Shown: positions 8,316 through 16,662, counted from the stretch's first letter. The stretch: DNA of 64,000 nt from Lewinellaceae bacterium (GCA_020636275.1 JACJYD010000003.1:124001-188000), one strand, 5' to 3'. Program-made: numbers and translations. Notes: generated by a model from the letters alone, not told the origin.

Positions 8316-8725
8316 TGCGGTAATTTATCTTTTACCACCCCGTATACAAACGTGCCCAAAATGGCGCTGAGCAAAAGGACGATTGCAAAGAAGAAGCCGT
8401 GGCCCAGGAGAATGAACATCGGTCCGGGACAGCAGCCGGTGATGGCCCAGCCCAATCCGAAGATCACCCCGGCCCCAATATGCCGGGTTACGTTCAATTT
8501 CATGGGGGTATAGCTGACCACATTTCCATCGAGGGTCTTGATCGGCAATTTTTTCATAGCGTACATCAGAATGGCGCCCACGATCACAGCCGTGGAGATG
8601 ATGCCATACATGTGGAAGTTTTCAAAGCGGAACATTTCGTGGATCCGGAACCAGGAAATGGCTTCCGATTTCGTGAGGATGATCCCGAAAGCGATACCTA
8701 CCAGGAAAAAGCTGAAAATTCGCAT
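8312..8725 (-). CDS. YeeE/YedE-type sulfur transporter half (DUF6691)
   Basis: A 137-residue membrane protein with about four transmembrane helices. The motif AITGCCPGPMFILLGHG is the cysteine-bearing signature of the YeeE/YedE (TsuA-like) family, whose studied members carry thiosulfate through conserved cysteines. Length is half of full TsuA (about 350 residues). The neighbour 18 bases upstream encodes the other half, so the two probably form one split transporter. Third gene of the thioredoxin-yeeE-DUF6691 operon. Substrate (thiosulfate or another sulfur species) is inferred from family. Confidence 0.82.
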   Translation of the reverse strand: MRIFSFFLVGIAFGIILTKSEAISWFRIHEMFRFENFHMYGIISTAVIVGAILMYAMKKLPIKTLDGNVVSYTPMKLNVTRHIGAGVIFGLGWAITGCCPGPMFILLGHGFFFAIVLLLSAILGTFVYGVVKDKLPH

Positions 8726-8743
8726 ACCTGTTGATTTTTTTGG

Positions 8744-9343
8744 TTAACCGAATAAAAGTGGAAGGATACCCCATGTCATCAGCAAGCCGCCGATGAAGAA
8801 TCCGATCACGGCCAGCAGGGAGGGCAACTGAAGGTGGGCCAGCCCTGAGATGGCATGCCCGGAGGTACATCCGTCGCCATAGCGGGAGCCAAAACCAACC
8901 AGAAACCCGCCGACGATCGCCAGGACGATCCCGCCGGCATTGTGAAAATTAAACCAAAAGGTATTGAACAGGCCGCTCCCCTCGTCGGTTGTCAGGTAGT
9001 ATTCGATGTTCCAATCCTTTAGATGGGCGATGGTAGAACCCGAAATATCCACCGGGTCGGGGCTGGACAGAAACTGGGCCGCGATGAAACCGCCGACCAC
9101 CGCACCGCCGACGAAGGCCAGGCGCCAGTATTCGTCCTTAACATTGAACTTGAAGAATTCAAATTTCTTGCCGGCTCCGGCAAAGGTACACATGCTCTTG
9201 AAAGCCATGGAAACGCCGAAAGAGCGTCCCATCCAGGTCATTGTAAAGAGGATCAGTGCAATAGCAGTTCCCGAGACCGCCCAGTGCCAGGGTTGACTCA
9301 GGAAACCTAACACTCCGGTAGATTCCAGTAGAAGTGGCTCCAT
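8744..9343 (-). CDS. YeeE/YedE-type sulfur transporter half
   Basis: A 199-residue inner-membrane protein with about five helices. The signature YGDGCTSGHAISGLAHL, with its conserved cysteine, marks the YeeE/YedE family, in which such cysteines relay thiosulfate or sulfane sulfur. A periplasmic insert of about 40 residues (SSPDPVDISG to GSGLF) separates the helices. It is the middle gene between thioredoxin and the DUF6691 half, 73 bases after the thioredoxin stop. The thioredoxin and rhodanese neighbours support a role in sulfane-sulfur uptake. Confidence 0.82.
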   Translation of the reverse strand: MEPLLLESTGVLGFLSQPWHWAVSGTAIALILFTMTWMGRSFGVSMAFKSMCTFAGAGKKFEFFKFNVKDEYWRLAFVGGAVVGGFIAAQFLSSPDPVDISGSTIAHLKDWNIEYYLTTDEGSGLFNTFWFNFHNAGGIVLAIVGGFLVGFGSRYGDGCTSGHAISGLAHLQLPSLLAVIGFFIGGLLMTWGILPLLFG

Positions 9344-9416
9344 ATGAATTGTTCGATTTTTTCTCTTTTATCGCCGGAACGAAGAGCAGTAGTACTCCGT
9401 CCTGACTGTTGAAATT

Positions 9417-9734
9417 TTATAGCGTCCCGGCTGCTACCTGGTCGATCACCTGCTTCAGCGTGTAGGCCGATTGCATGCCCGAACGGCTCCATTTGACCTG
9501 GCCGTCCTTGAAGAGCATAAAGGTCGGGACGCCCTGGATGCCCAGTTGGGAAGCCAGCATGCGGTTTTGGTCTACATCCACCTTTACGATCGATGCCTTT
9601 TCTCCGATCTCTGCAGCAACTTCCTTCAAAATGGGATTCATCGCTACGCAGGGGCCACACCAGGTGGCAAAGAAGTCAACGAGAACCGGTTTTTCCCCAT
9701 TTATTAATTCCTGAAAAGACACTTTTTTTTCCAT
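9417..9734 (-). CDS. thioredoxin
   Basis: A 105-residue classical thioredoxin with the active site WCGPC (Cys26, Cys29), the conserved PTFMLF cis-Pro segment and Asp20 before the active-site helix. It reduces disulfides and persulfides in the cytoplasm. It leads the operon with the two YeeE/YedE halves, which points to use in sulfur assimilation or persulfide reduction. Its leader carries a -7-like box (9796-9803) and a Crp-type site centred 33 bp upstream of it. Confidence 0.92.
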   Translation of the reverse strand: MEKKVSFQELINGEKPVLVDFFATWCGPCVAMNPILKEVAAEIGEKASIVKVDVDQNRMLASQLGIQGVPTFMLFKDGQVKWSRSGMQSAYTLKQVIDQVAAGTL

Positions 9735-9795
9735 ATTGTTCGCAAAATTTTCTGCCGTAGGTAATTGTATTTTTGTCCAAGCACTTTTTATGCAA

Positions 9796-9803
9796 CAAAG
9801 TTA
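9796..9803 (-). promoter_or_regulatory. -7 box of the thioredoxin-yeeE operon
   Basis: The minus strand reads TAACTTTG, a perfect match to TAnnTTTG. The expected transcript would start about 55 bases before the thioredoxin ATG. The centre is exactly 33 bases from the centre of the Crp-type site at 9826-9839, as in the peroxiredoxin promoter. Confidence 0.6.
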
Positions 9804-9825
9804 TTGGGGCTACCTGTTCAGGTCA

Positions 9826-9839
9826 GTGATGTATATCAC
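9826..9839. promoter_or_regulatory. Crp-type operator, site 1 of the divergent promoter
   Basis: GTGATGTATATCAC, a perfect GTGAT-N4-ATCAC palindrome, preceded by TCA as in the sites upstream of the peroxiredoxin, rhodanese and CstB-like genes. It is centred at about -41 for the thioredoxin promoter, the usual place of a class II activator. The window's own Crp/Fnr protein (59827-60501) is the natural candidate binder. Confidence 0.65.
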
Positions 9840-9845
9840 CGATGG

Positions 9846-9859
9846 GTGATCAAAATCAC
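9846..9859. promoter_or_regulatory. Crp-type operator, site 2 of the divergent promoter
   Basis: GTGATCAAAATCAC, a second perfect palindrome, 20 bases (about two helical turns) from site 1. Its centre is 33 bases from the TAACTTGC box at 9882-9889, so it takes the class II position for the opposite, plus-strand promoter. Confidence 0.62.
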
Positions 9860-9881
9860 GCTTTCAATTCGAGTAAAGCCC

Positions 9882-9889
9882 TAACTTGC
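9882..9889 (+). promoter_or_regulatory. -7 box of the dioxygenase-methyltransferase gene
   Basis: TAACTTGC matches TAnnTTTG at TAnnTT only. Its place, 33 bases after the centre of the Crp-type site at 9846-9859, is the same as in four other promoters here. It gives a leader of about 40 bases and supports the start at 9938. Confidence 0.45.
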
Positions 9890-9937
9890 TTCAGGAAAAT
9901 TTATCTCGGGGCTAACCTGGAAATTAACGATAAACAC

Positions 9938-11557
9938 ATGAAAGAGAGATTACCCGCCTCCCTTCAGCGCATTGCCAATGCCATGGAACCTTTGTTGCAG
10001 TCCACCCCCGCCGCGATCCGGAAGATCGTTCAGGAAGCCGGGGTCGAACCGGAGGACCTCCAGGCCTGGGCGGATTTCGGACATCCGGTAGCGGATAGCT
10101 ACGGACGGAAACTAGCCTACGACGGTGGGCATTTTGAGATCATGGCTATGTCCTGGAACCCAGGCGATGTCTCCGGCATTCACGACCACGGATATACCCA
10201 ATGGGGCGCCGTACAGGTTTTCGGTCCGGCCGAGCATGCGACCTTCCTTTGCGAAGACGGCATTCTCCACACCTGGTCGCGCGGGTACCTCAAGCCTTAC
10301 CAGGTGATCGCGGTCAGCCATGATCTGGTGCACCAGATGGGCAATACCTCCGATAAACCTTTCTTTACGCTTCACGTGTACGGCATGGATCGCGAGATCG
10401 AAAACGTGACCGGCGATGCCCGCGTCTTCGACCTGCTCGACAACAAGATCCAACGCGTGGATGGCGGGGTGTTTTACAACCTGCCTCCGGAAGCGATCAA
10501 AAAACTGGAGGAGGCCCCCCGGGGCGACTTCCCCACCCGATTGCGCCATCTGGTCGAACTGGCTCGTCGACTCCAGAAAATGGAAGCAGCAGGACTGAAA
10601 GGCAGCGCCGAAAAACTGGACACGATCGCGGAGTTGATCTTTTCAGGGGAACAATACCGGAAGTTCATTTATTACCTCGAGCAGATCACGGATGAACAGT
10701 TTCACCAAACGGATTCGGCTGCCTGGAATGTCATCAATTGGGAACTTAAAGAAGCCGCCCGGTTTCAGGACCAGTGGCTCAAAGATCACCGTGGGGCAGA
10801 CCCGTTCCACCAATATGCCGAATGGTACGACGCCCTTATCGGCAAACCATGCCTCTACGGATTCATGGCCAATTATCTCCGCTTTTTTCAGGAGCGGTAT
10901 TCCATCCCCTTTTCCCGTCAACGGGTATTGTCGCTCGGCTCCGGCACTGGACTGACAGAAGCTTTCATGATCGAGGAACTGGGGCTCCCCTACAACCAAT
11001 TGCTGGGTATCGACGTATCGGATGCCATGTTGCAGGTCGCCGGTCGCCGCATCCAGGTCCAAAAAGGCGATGTGCTCGATCTGGATCCCAAAAACGGGAC
11101 CTGGGACCTGGCTTTCAGCGGGCTGAACGTGTTTCACTACCTCGACCACAACCGCCTGGATGAAGCCATTCAGCGCACGGCCGGGATCGTGCGGTCCGGG
11201 GGCTATTTTCTGGGAGATTTCATCACGCCCGATCACATCCGCTGGTATCCCAACGTGGCGTATTCCGACGACCGGCAGACGATCTCTTTGCGCAATCCCA
11301 ATCTCGTGGAGGAGGAAGGACACATCTTCCAGGAGAGCGAGATCATAAACGTGCGGTTTCAGGAGGGGAAAATGCGGGTTTCCTATTCGGGCAAACACCG
11401 CCGCTTTTTGCCCCCGATGCACCGGGTGCGAGGCTACTTCGAAAATGCTTTTGGCGGGAAGGTCGATCTCTACGACGCCGTCACTCTGACGCCGATCCCG
11501 GAATTGGCCGATTCCTGTGTGTCGACGCGGTATATCGTCGTTGCGCAAAAAAATTAG
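9938..11557 (+). CDS. thiol dioxygenase-like cupin fused to a SAM methyltransferase
   Basis: A 539-residue two-domain protein. Residues 1-170 form a cysteine-dioxygenase-type cupin: the iron ligands are His82 and His84 (GIHDHG) and His132 (VHQMGN), and the His146-x-Tyr148 pair (LHVYG) matches the catalytic His/Tyr of such enzymes. A helical linker follows. From about residue 280 there is a class I methyltransferase with motif I VLSLGSGTG at 330-338 and the acidic Asp of 'GIDVSDAML'. The start at 9938 (MKERLP) is preferred, since the upstream ATG at 9842 lies within the operator region. It is divergent from the thioredoxin-yeeE operon and shares its double Crp-type site. A thiol or persulfide substrate for oxidation and methylation is inference; no characterised protein with this layout is known to me. 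Confidence 0.72.
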   Translation: MKERLPASLQRIANAMEPLLQSTPAAIRKIVQEAGVEPEDLQAWADFGHPVADSYGRKLAYDGGHFEIMAMSWNPGDVSGIHDHGYTQWGAVQVFGPAEHATFLCEDGILHTWSRGYLKPYQVIAVSHDLVHQMGNTSDKPFFTLHVYGMDREIENVTGDARVFDLLDNKIQRVDGGVFYNLPPEAIKKLEEAPRGDFPTRLRHLVELARRLQKMEAAGLKGSAEKLDTIAELIFSGEQYRKFIYYLEQITDEQFHQTDSAAWNVINWELKEAARFQDQWLKDHRGADPFHQYAEWYDALIGKPCLYGFMANYLRFFQERYSIPFSRQRVLSLGSGTGLTEAFMIEELGLPYNQLLGIDVSDAMLQVAGRRIQVQKGDVLDLDPKNGTWDLAFSGLNVFHYLDHNRLDEAIQRTAGIVRSGGYFLGDFITPDHIRWYPNVAYSDDRQTISLRNPNLVEEEGHIFQESEIINVRFQEGKMRVSYSGKHRRFLPPMHRVRGYFENAFGGKVDLYDAVTLTPIPELADSCVSTRYIVVAQKN

Positions 11558-11565
11558 GGGGCAAT

Positions 11566-13584
11566 TTACTCAGCGTCCACTTCCAGGAGTGAATAAAGTT
11601 CCTCCAACGAAGCTACCGGCCGCATACACGACTGCTCTTGGCAGACATAAATCCAGACCGGATCACCGGCAGGGCGTCCTTCCAGCAATGGAAAGGCATT
11701 GCTCTCCGTTTCACTCGGCAATAGCACGGCATGGGGCAGGAATCGCTTCCGGACCTGGTTGGCCATTTCGGTAGCGGCCGGTCCGATCAGGGCGATCTCG
11801 TAGGCGCCGTAGGATTCGATCAGCCATTGGCTCCACCAATTGACATGAGCGGCAGGGTGCTCGCTCATCGCTTTTTTCATCGTCAATAACATCCGGGCGG
11901 CCCGCTCTGACAGGTCGGAACGGCCGTACAACAGCCCCAATTGATGCAGGACCTGGCGCATGGCGCTGTTGCCGGAAGGCAGTTCCAGGTCCTGGGTGTC
12001 TTTGGTGCGCACGATCAGTTTTTCTCCCCGTAGTGCATTGGTATAGAACAATGCCCCGTTCAGATCGGCGAAGGTGGCCAGGGCATCCTCCGATAGTATC
12101 AGGCTTTTTTGCAGCCATTCGGCATCCCAGGTGATGCGATGGATATCGAGGAGGGCTTGTGCCAGGAACGCGTAGTCTTGCAGCAGTGCTTCCTGATGGG
12201 TTTTACCCTGTGTCGATACGCGCAAAAGGCTTTTTTTGTCTTTGCTCCAAAAAGTAGCCAGCAGGAATTGAACGAGCCCCAAGGCTTCCCTCCGATAAGA
12301 CTCGTCGCCGGTTACTTCAAAGGCCCGGGCAAAGGCTGAAACGACCAGTGCATTCCAGCCGAGGAGGACCTTGGTGTCGCGTTTGGGGCGGGTACGTTTG
12401 TCCCGTTCACGGGCTAGGATCCGGAAGACCGCTTGCAGGTCCTCATCCTCTGCAGGCACAGCCTGGAAGAGGATATTCGTTCCTTCCCAATTGCCTTCTT
12501 TTTTGAGACTGAATATTTTTACAGCTTTTTCGAAGAGCCCGGCCGGAAGGATCTTTTCCAGTTCGCCCCAGCTCCAGGTGTAGTATTTTCCTTCCACCCC
12601 TTCCGATTCGGCATCGAGGCCGCTGTAGTAGGCTCCTTCGCCGGAACTCAGGTCGCGCCGCAGGAATTGAAGGGTTTTGTCGAGGTGGTCTTTCCAGCGG
12701 TTCTGGCCGGTGATGCTGTAAACGTCGGCGAGGAGCCGGGCAAAAAGGGCGTTGTCGTACAGGGTTTTTTCAAAATGCGGGATGCGCCACTGTCTGTCGA
12801 CCGCATAGCGGGCCAGTCCGCCGCCGACCGCATCGTAAATCCCGCTCCGGAGGATCTTGTCGAGCGAAAAGAGCAAGTGCCCCAGGGCCGTATCGCTCTT
12901 GGTGAAAAAGTGGTAATGCAGCAGGAACTGGAGTTGGAGCAGGTCCGGGAACTTGGGCGCCTCTCCGAAGCCCCCTGTTTCGCGGTCGAATCGCTTGGTC
13001 AGTTGTTCGAAGGCCTGATCGGCCGGGCCGGAGGGGAAAGGGGAGGCGAAAAACGACAGCTCCGGTGCGGGGGCTGTGTCTTCCCGGTTTAGTTCCTGCA
13101 AACTGCGGGTGATGCGTTCGGCTTGTTGCTCTACAGCCTGGCGGTTTTCCCGGAAATTGTAGAGCACGTATTGCAGGGCTTGGAACCAGGCCATTTGTTT
13201 AGCGCCGGGTTCGGGAGGAAAGTAGGAACCGGCGAAAAAAGGCTTTCCATCCGGAGTCAGAAAACAGTTCAAGGGCCAGCCGCTGGTCCGGTTGAGCAGG
13301 TGGCCGGCTTCCATGTACAGGGCATCTAGATCGGGCCGTTCCTCGCGGTCGATCTTGATATTGATGAAAAATTCGTTCATGAAGGCCGCAATGTCCGCAT
13401 CCTGGAAGCTTTCGCGTTCCATGACGTGGCACCAGTGGCAGGTGGCGTACCCGATGCTGATCAGGATGGGCTTGTCTTCTTTTTTTGCCCGGGAAAGGGC
13501 TTCTTCGCCCCAGGGGTGCCAATCAACGGGATTGTTGGCGTGTTGGAGCAGGTAGGGGCTGGTTTCGTGACGGAGCCGGTTCAT
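11566..13584 (-). CDS. DUF255 thioredoxin-like / YyaL-SPATA20 family protein
   Basis: A 672-residue protein. Residues 1-160 are a thioredoxin-like DUF255 domain with active site YATCHWCHVM (Cys49, Cys52), and the rest is an (alpha/alpha)6 barrel of the N-acylglucosamine-2-epimerase type ('GGGLARYAVDRQWRIPHFEKTLYDN', cut here to its family core GGGLARYAVDRQW and HFEKTLYDN). Length fits the family (about 680). The biochemical role is not known; homologues occur from bacteria to mammals. It stops 8 bases after the stop of the convergent fusion gene and lies last in the long sulfur-linked minus-strand series. Confidence 0.85.
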   Translation of the reverse strand: MNRLRHETSPYLLQHANNPVDWHPWGEEALSRAKKEDKPILISIGYATCHWCHVMERESFQDADIAAFMNEFFINIKIDREERPDLDALYMEAGHLLNRTSGWPLNCFLTPDGKPFFAGSYFPPEPGAKQMAWFQALQYVLYNFRENRQAVEQQAERITRSLQELNREDTAPAPELSFFASPFPSGPADQAFEQLTKRFDRETGGFGEAPKFPDLLQLQFLLHYHFFTKSDTALGHLLFSLDKILRSGIYDAVGGGLARYAVDRQWRIPHFEKTLYDNALFARLLADVYSITGQNRWKDHLDKTLQFLRRDLSSGEGAYYSGLDAESEGVEGKYYTWSWGELEKILPAGLFEKAVKIFSLKKEGNWEGTNILFQAVPAEDEDLQAVFRILARERDKRTRPKRDTKVLLGWNALVVSAFARAFEVTGDESYRREALGLVQFLLATFWSKDKKSLLRVSTQGKTHQEALLQDYAFLAQALLDIHRITWDAEWLQKSLILSEDALATFADLNGALFYTNALRGEKLIVRTKDTQDLELPSGNSAMRQVLHQLGLLYGRSDLSERAARMLLTMKKAMSEHPAAHVNWWSQWLIESYGAYEIALIGPAATEMANQVRKRFLPHAVLLPSETESNAFPLLEGRPAGDPVWIYVCQEQSCMRPVASLEELYSLLEVDAE

Positions 13585-13592
13585 GTTTTTTT

Positions 13593-13623
13593 ATAAGCGG
13601 ACGGGCCCGGCCCGTCCGCTTAT
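13593..13623. terminator. hairpin between rhodanese lipoprotein and DUF255 genes
   Basis: A perfect 13-base-pair stem (ATAAGCGGACGGG at 13593-13605 and its complement at 13611-13623) with a 5-base loop. It begins 4 bases past the rhodanese stop and ends just ahead of the DUF255 ATG. A T run follows it only in the plus direction, so on the minus-strand transcript it may be a processing or stability element and not a full terminator. Confidence 0.5.
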
Positions 13624-13627
13624 CTTT

Positions 13628-14080
13628 TTATTGAGCAGCTTGCCAGGCGAGTATTCCTCCCTGGAGGTTGTACAGGCTTTTAAAACCGGCATTTTGCATC
13701 ATCTGGCAGGCAGCGGAGCTGCGGCGGCCGCTGCGGCAATAGACCAGGTAAGTTTTGTCCTTGTCCAGGGCATTGATCTTATCCTGGAAATCGAGGGCTT
13801 TCACATCGATGTTGACAGCGCCTTGGATGGTGCCCTCGGCGACTTCAGCCGGGGTGCGCACGTCGAGGACGACGGCCCCGGGGTTGTCCTGCATCAGTTT
13901 TTTAAAGGCAGCGGCATCCACATCCTGATACGCCGGCGTTTTGGCCGGAGCCGGTTGGGCGGAAACCGTTTCTGCCGGAGCCGGAGTGCTTTGCTGAGCA
14001 GTACCGCTGCAGCTGTACAGCAGGGAAAAAGAGGCGATCAGGGCAAAGGCCGGAAGGAGGGAAAATAGTTTCTTCTTCAT
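13628..14080 (-). CDS. rhodanese-domain lipoprotein
   Basis: A 150-residue protein with a lipobox (LLYSC, Cys24), an Ala/Pro/Thr-rich linker and one rhodanese domain (about 52-150). The active loop is CRSGRRS with catalytic Cys115, so it should be able to carry sulfane sulfur. Membrane anchoring places it in the periplasm or at the outer membrane, unlike the other rhodaneses in the island. It follows the haem lipoprotein gene by 41 bases, which suggests a periplasmic sulfur-handling pair. Confidence 0.88.
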   Translation of the reverse strand: MKKKLFSLLPAFALIASFSLLYSCSGTAQQSTPAPAETVSAQPAPAKTPAYQDVDAAAFKKLMQDNPGAVVLDVRTPAEVAEGTIQGAVNIDVKALDFQDKINALDKDKTYLVYCRSGRRSSAACQMMQNAGFKSLYNLQGGILAWQAAQ

Positions 14081-14121
14081 GGTAGAATAGATGAGAAATG
14101 TGCTAAAAATAGTTCTTGTGG

Positions 14122-14706
14122 TTATTCAGTGCTTTCCCGGGGCATGGTCAGGCTCCAAATGCCCCGCAGGTCGTCAATCTTGTATCCGGTGGCTTCATCC
14201 TTCGGATACATGTATTTGATGATGGTGTAATTATCTTCGGTAAGCGTTTCACCTTCGACGCCGTGGCAATTCAGGCACATGGGCTGGACGAAGATGGGCT
14301 GGTAGTAGGCTACCGTATTCGGGTCGATGGCTTCAACCAGGGGCTGAAGTTCCTTGCCGGCTTCTTTTTGCCGGGCGTATTGTTCCAGGACGGCTAATTC
14401 CCGCTCCGTAGGCGTGTCGTTTTTCGCATTGCGCAACTTAGTGCTCGTGCGTCGGATCTGAACGCCGTGGCGAACGGCGAGGGTGTCGACGAGGGGAATG
14501 GCGATGTAACTGCAATATTGAGCGGCCCTGGCTACGCCCCCGTCGTTGAGGCTTTTGGTCAGGGCGCTGGTCATGATCATCCCGACCTCCTTGGTGATGT
14601 CTTGTCCTTGGCGAACGTATTTGTCCTGTTCTTCAGGCGACAATTTTCCGGAAGAACAGCCGGTCCAGAGTAAAAGAGTAAACGCGAAAATGGAAAATAG
14701 CTTCAT
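14122..14706 (-). CDS. DUF3365 (Tll0287-like) haem-binding lipoprotein
   Basis: A 194-residue lipoprotein (lipobox LLWTGC, Cys17). The CLNCH motif (Cys144, Cys147, His148) is a c-type haem attachment site, and the fold pattern ('SYIAIPLVDTLAVRHGVQIRRTS', family core HGVQIRRTS) is that of DUF3365/Tll0287-like domains, which combine a PAS-like fold with haem c. It probably senses or transfers electrons in the periplasm. It lies between the CstB-like fusion and the rhodanese lipoprotein, so a link to sulfane-sulfur oxidation is plausible but unproven. Confidence 0.8.
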   Translation of the reverse strand: MKLFSIFAFTLLLWTGCSSGKLSPEEQDKYVRQGQDITKEVGMIMTSALTKSLNDGGVARAAQYCSYIAIPLVDTLAVRHGVQIRRTSTKLRNAKNDTPTERELAVLEQYARQKEAGKELQPLVEAIDPNTVAYYQPIFVQPMCLNCHGVEGETLTEDNYTIIKYMYPKDEATGYKIDDLRGIWSLTMPRESTE

Positions 14707-14720
14707 AAAAAACTTTTTTT

Positions 14721-14746
14721 GGAGGGAACGAGCTACCGTTCCCTCC
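14721..14746. terminator. hairpin between CstB-like and DUF3365 genes
   Basis: A perfect 10-base-pair stem (GGAGGGAACG and its complement) with a 6-base loop in the 51-base gap between the two genes, flanked on both sides by T runs on the plus strand. On the minus-strand transcript it is an intercistronic hairpin that could partly terminate or protect the upstream message. Confidence 0.5.
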
Positions 14747-14757
14747 TTTTTTTCTTT

Positions 14758-16209
14758 TCAGGCTACTGCTGCAATGGCGGAGTCAATGACTTCCTGCGAG
14801 ATGGTGGTCGGGCAGGTATATTCCGATTTTGGTACGTCAGACGCTTCAATGGCGCGCCATCCTTCGACGACATCCACGAGGTGTTGAATACCCCGGGCCC
14901 GGAGAATGGAGGCCATGATCGTAGAGCGGTAGCCGCCCAGGCAATGCAGGTAATATTTTTCGTTCCGGTCGAGCTTGTTCATGTTCTGGTTGACGTAATC
15001 GAGCGGGAAGTTGGTCGCTCCGATGACGTGGTGCGAGAGAAACTCCGTAGGTTTTCGCACGTCGACCACGATACCGTCGAGGCCTTTTTCCATTCTGGAA
15101 GCCAGTTCCGGCGCAGTGATGGAGTCGATCGTTTCGACCGGCTTACCGGCTGCTTTCCAGGTTTCGAAGCCCCCGTCGAGGTAGCCGATGGTGTTGTCAT
15201 AACCCACGCGGGCCAGACGCGTGACGGTTTCTTCTTCCCGGCCGACCGGTGCGACGATCACGATGGGCTGCATCAGATCGGTGATCAGCGCGCCCACCCA
15301 GGGAGCGAAGTTGTCGTGGATACCGATGTAAACGGACCCGGGGATGAAACCCGACTTGAATTCGGATTCGAGGCGGACATCCAGGATCAGGGCGCCTTCG
15401 CTTTCCACGGTCATTTCGAATTCTTCCGGATTGAGGGCGACCACACCACGCTGCAATACGGTGTCGATGCTGCCGTAGCCCTGCTTGTTGAGGGCGGCAT
15501 TTTTGGCGAAATACTGAGGCGGGGGCATCAGCCCTGCGGTCACTTCGTTGATGAATTCCGCCTTGGTCATGTTGGCGCGCAAGGCGTAGTTGGTTTCTTT
15601 TTGGTGGCCCAGGGTATCCCAGGTTTCACTGCTCATGTTTTTGCCGCAGGCAGATCCGGCGCCGTGTGCGGGGTAGACGATCACCTCGTCTGGCAGGGTC
15701 ATGATCTTGTTGCGGAGGCTGTCGTAGAGCCAGCCCGCGAGGTCTTCCTTGGTGATGGAACCGGCTTTCTGCGCCAGGTCGGGGCGGCCTACATCGCCGA
15801 TGAAGAGGGTGTCTCCCGTGAAGATGGCGTAGTCTTTCCCCTGCTCGTCACGGAGCAGGAAAGTGGTTGATTCCATCGTATGGCCCGGGGTGTGCAGCAC
15901 GACGAAGGTCAGTTTGCCGACTTTGATCTCCTCGCCGTCCCGGGCTTCGTGCTTGGCGAACACCGTCTGGGAATTCGGACCGTACACGATGGTCGCGCCA
16001 GTCTTTTTGGCCAGATCGACGTGTCCGGAGACGAAGTCGGCGTGGAAGTGGGTTTCGAAGATGTATTTCAGTTTAGCCCCTTCGCGTTCCAGTTTCTCCA
16101 GGTAGGGCTGGGTTTCGCGAAGGGGGTCGATAATGACGGCCTCGCCTTCGCTTTCGATGTAGTAGGCGGCTTCCGCCAGACATCCGGTATAAATTTGTTC
16201 GACTTTCAT
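14758..16209 (-). CDS. CstB-like persulfide dioxygenase-rhodanese fusion, copy 1
   Basis: A 483-residue three-part enzyme. Residues 1-230 form an ETHE1-type metallo-beta-lactamase domain (HFHADF 54-59, His110, TGD 131-133, His182), which oxidises glutathione or CoA persulfide to sulfite with O2. Residues 265-360 are a rhodanese fold whose loop (APVGREE) has no cysteine and so is dead. Residues 365-460 are an active rhodanese with Cys423 (CLGGYRS). Cys10 and Cys188 lie where CstB-type enzymes carry extra cysteines. The start at 16209 is preferred (MKVEQIYTGC, same as the paralogue). It follows the small rhodanese gene and is 60% or so alike to copy 2 by eye. Confidence 0.87.
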   Translation of the reverse strand: MKVEQIYTGCLAEAAYYIESEGEAVIIDPLRETQPYLEKLEREGAKLKYIFETHFHADFVSGHVDLAKKTGATIVYGPNSQTVFAKHEARDGEEIKVGKLTFVVLHTPGHTMESTTFLLRDEQGKDYAIFTGDTLFIGDVGRPDLAQKAGSITKEDLAGWLYDSLRNKIMTLPDEVIVYPAHGAGSACGKNMSSETWDTLGHQKETNYALRANMTKAEFINEVTAGLMPPPQYFAKNAALNKQGYGSIDTVLQRGVVALNPEEFEMTVESEGALILDVRLESEFKSGFIPGSVYIGIHDNFAPWVGALITDLMQPIVIVAPVGREEETVTRLARVGYDNTIGYLDGGFETWKAAGKPVETIDSITAPELASRMEKGLDGIVVDVRKPTEFLSHHVIGATNFPLDYVNQNMNKLDRNEKYYLHCLGGYRSTIMASILRARGIQHLVDVVEGWRAIEASDVPKSEYTCPTTISQEVIDSAIAAVA

Positions 16210-16263
16210 GAATCCAGTTTTTTTGTTGAATAGAGTCTCCAATGCTCGTTTTTAAGATTGTGA

Positions 16264-16557
16264 TTAGGCTCTTTTGACCAATTGTACGGTGCGATGTACT
16301 TCGTACCAACCACCGCCGTTGTAGACATTTTTAACGCCGCGGGCGGCCAAGAAGTTGGCGGCCATGCCGCTGCGATTGCCGGAGGCACAGAAAAGAATGA
16401 TGGGGCCATCCATTTTCAGGAATTCTTCCACGCGGCCGGGCACTTCGCCCAGGGGGATATTGAAGGAACCAGGTACATTTCCCATTTGAAATTCCCAGGT
16501 TTCACGTACGTCAATCAGGATGGCATTGGGTTGCTGAATCAAATCACGAAGCTGCAT
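16264..16557 (-). CDS. single-domain rhodanese
   Basis: A 97-residue cytoplasmic rhodanese. The active loop is CASGNRSG with catalytic Cys57, and 'LIDVRETWEFQMGNVPGS' is the N-terminal family motif. It probably passes sulfane sulfur between persulfides and acceptors. It is first in the series rhodanese, CstB-like enzyme, haem lipoprotein, rhodanese lipoprotein. Its leader carries a Crp-type site at 16694-16707, centred 34 bases from a -7 box. Confidence 0.9.
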   Translation of the reverse strand: MQLRDLIQQPNAILIDVRETWEFQMGNVPGSFNIPLGEVPGRVEEFLKMDGPIILFCASGNRSGMAANFLAARGVKNVYNGGGWYEVHRTVQLVKRA

Positions 16558-16641
16558 AAGATCATTTAATTTTAAAAGGTTTCTTTAAAGTTCGGAAAAA
16601 CAGTGAGGTGAAGTCTTTTTTTTCAAAAAAAATCGTCAAGA

Positions 16642-16653
16642 TGATTTTTGTCA
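16642..16653. promoter_or_regulatory. TGATTTTTGTCA motif near the rhodanese promoter
   Basis: A 12-base motif of type TGAY-N4-RTCA, found again letter for letter at 18654-18665 and 19948-19959. Here it lies downstream of the -7 box, at about the transcript start, where binding would more likely block than activate. Confidence 0.5.
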
Positions 16654-16662
16654 TTGACAACA

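Noticed and set aside
14719..15870. 383-codon plus-strand open frame
   Set aside because: It lies wholly opposite the CstB-like gene and its translation (rich in His, Asp, Gly, Phe) shows no family motif. It is an antisense shadow in GC-rich DNA.
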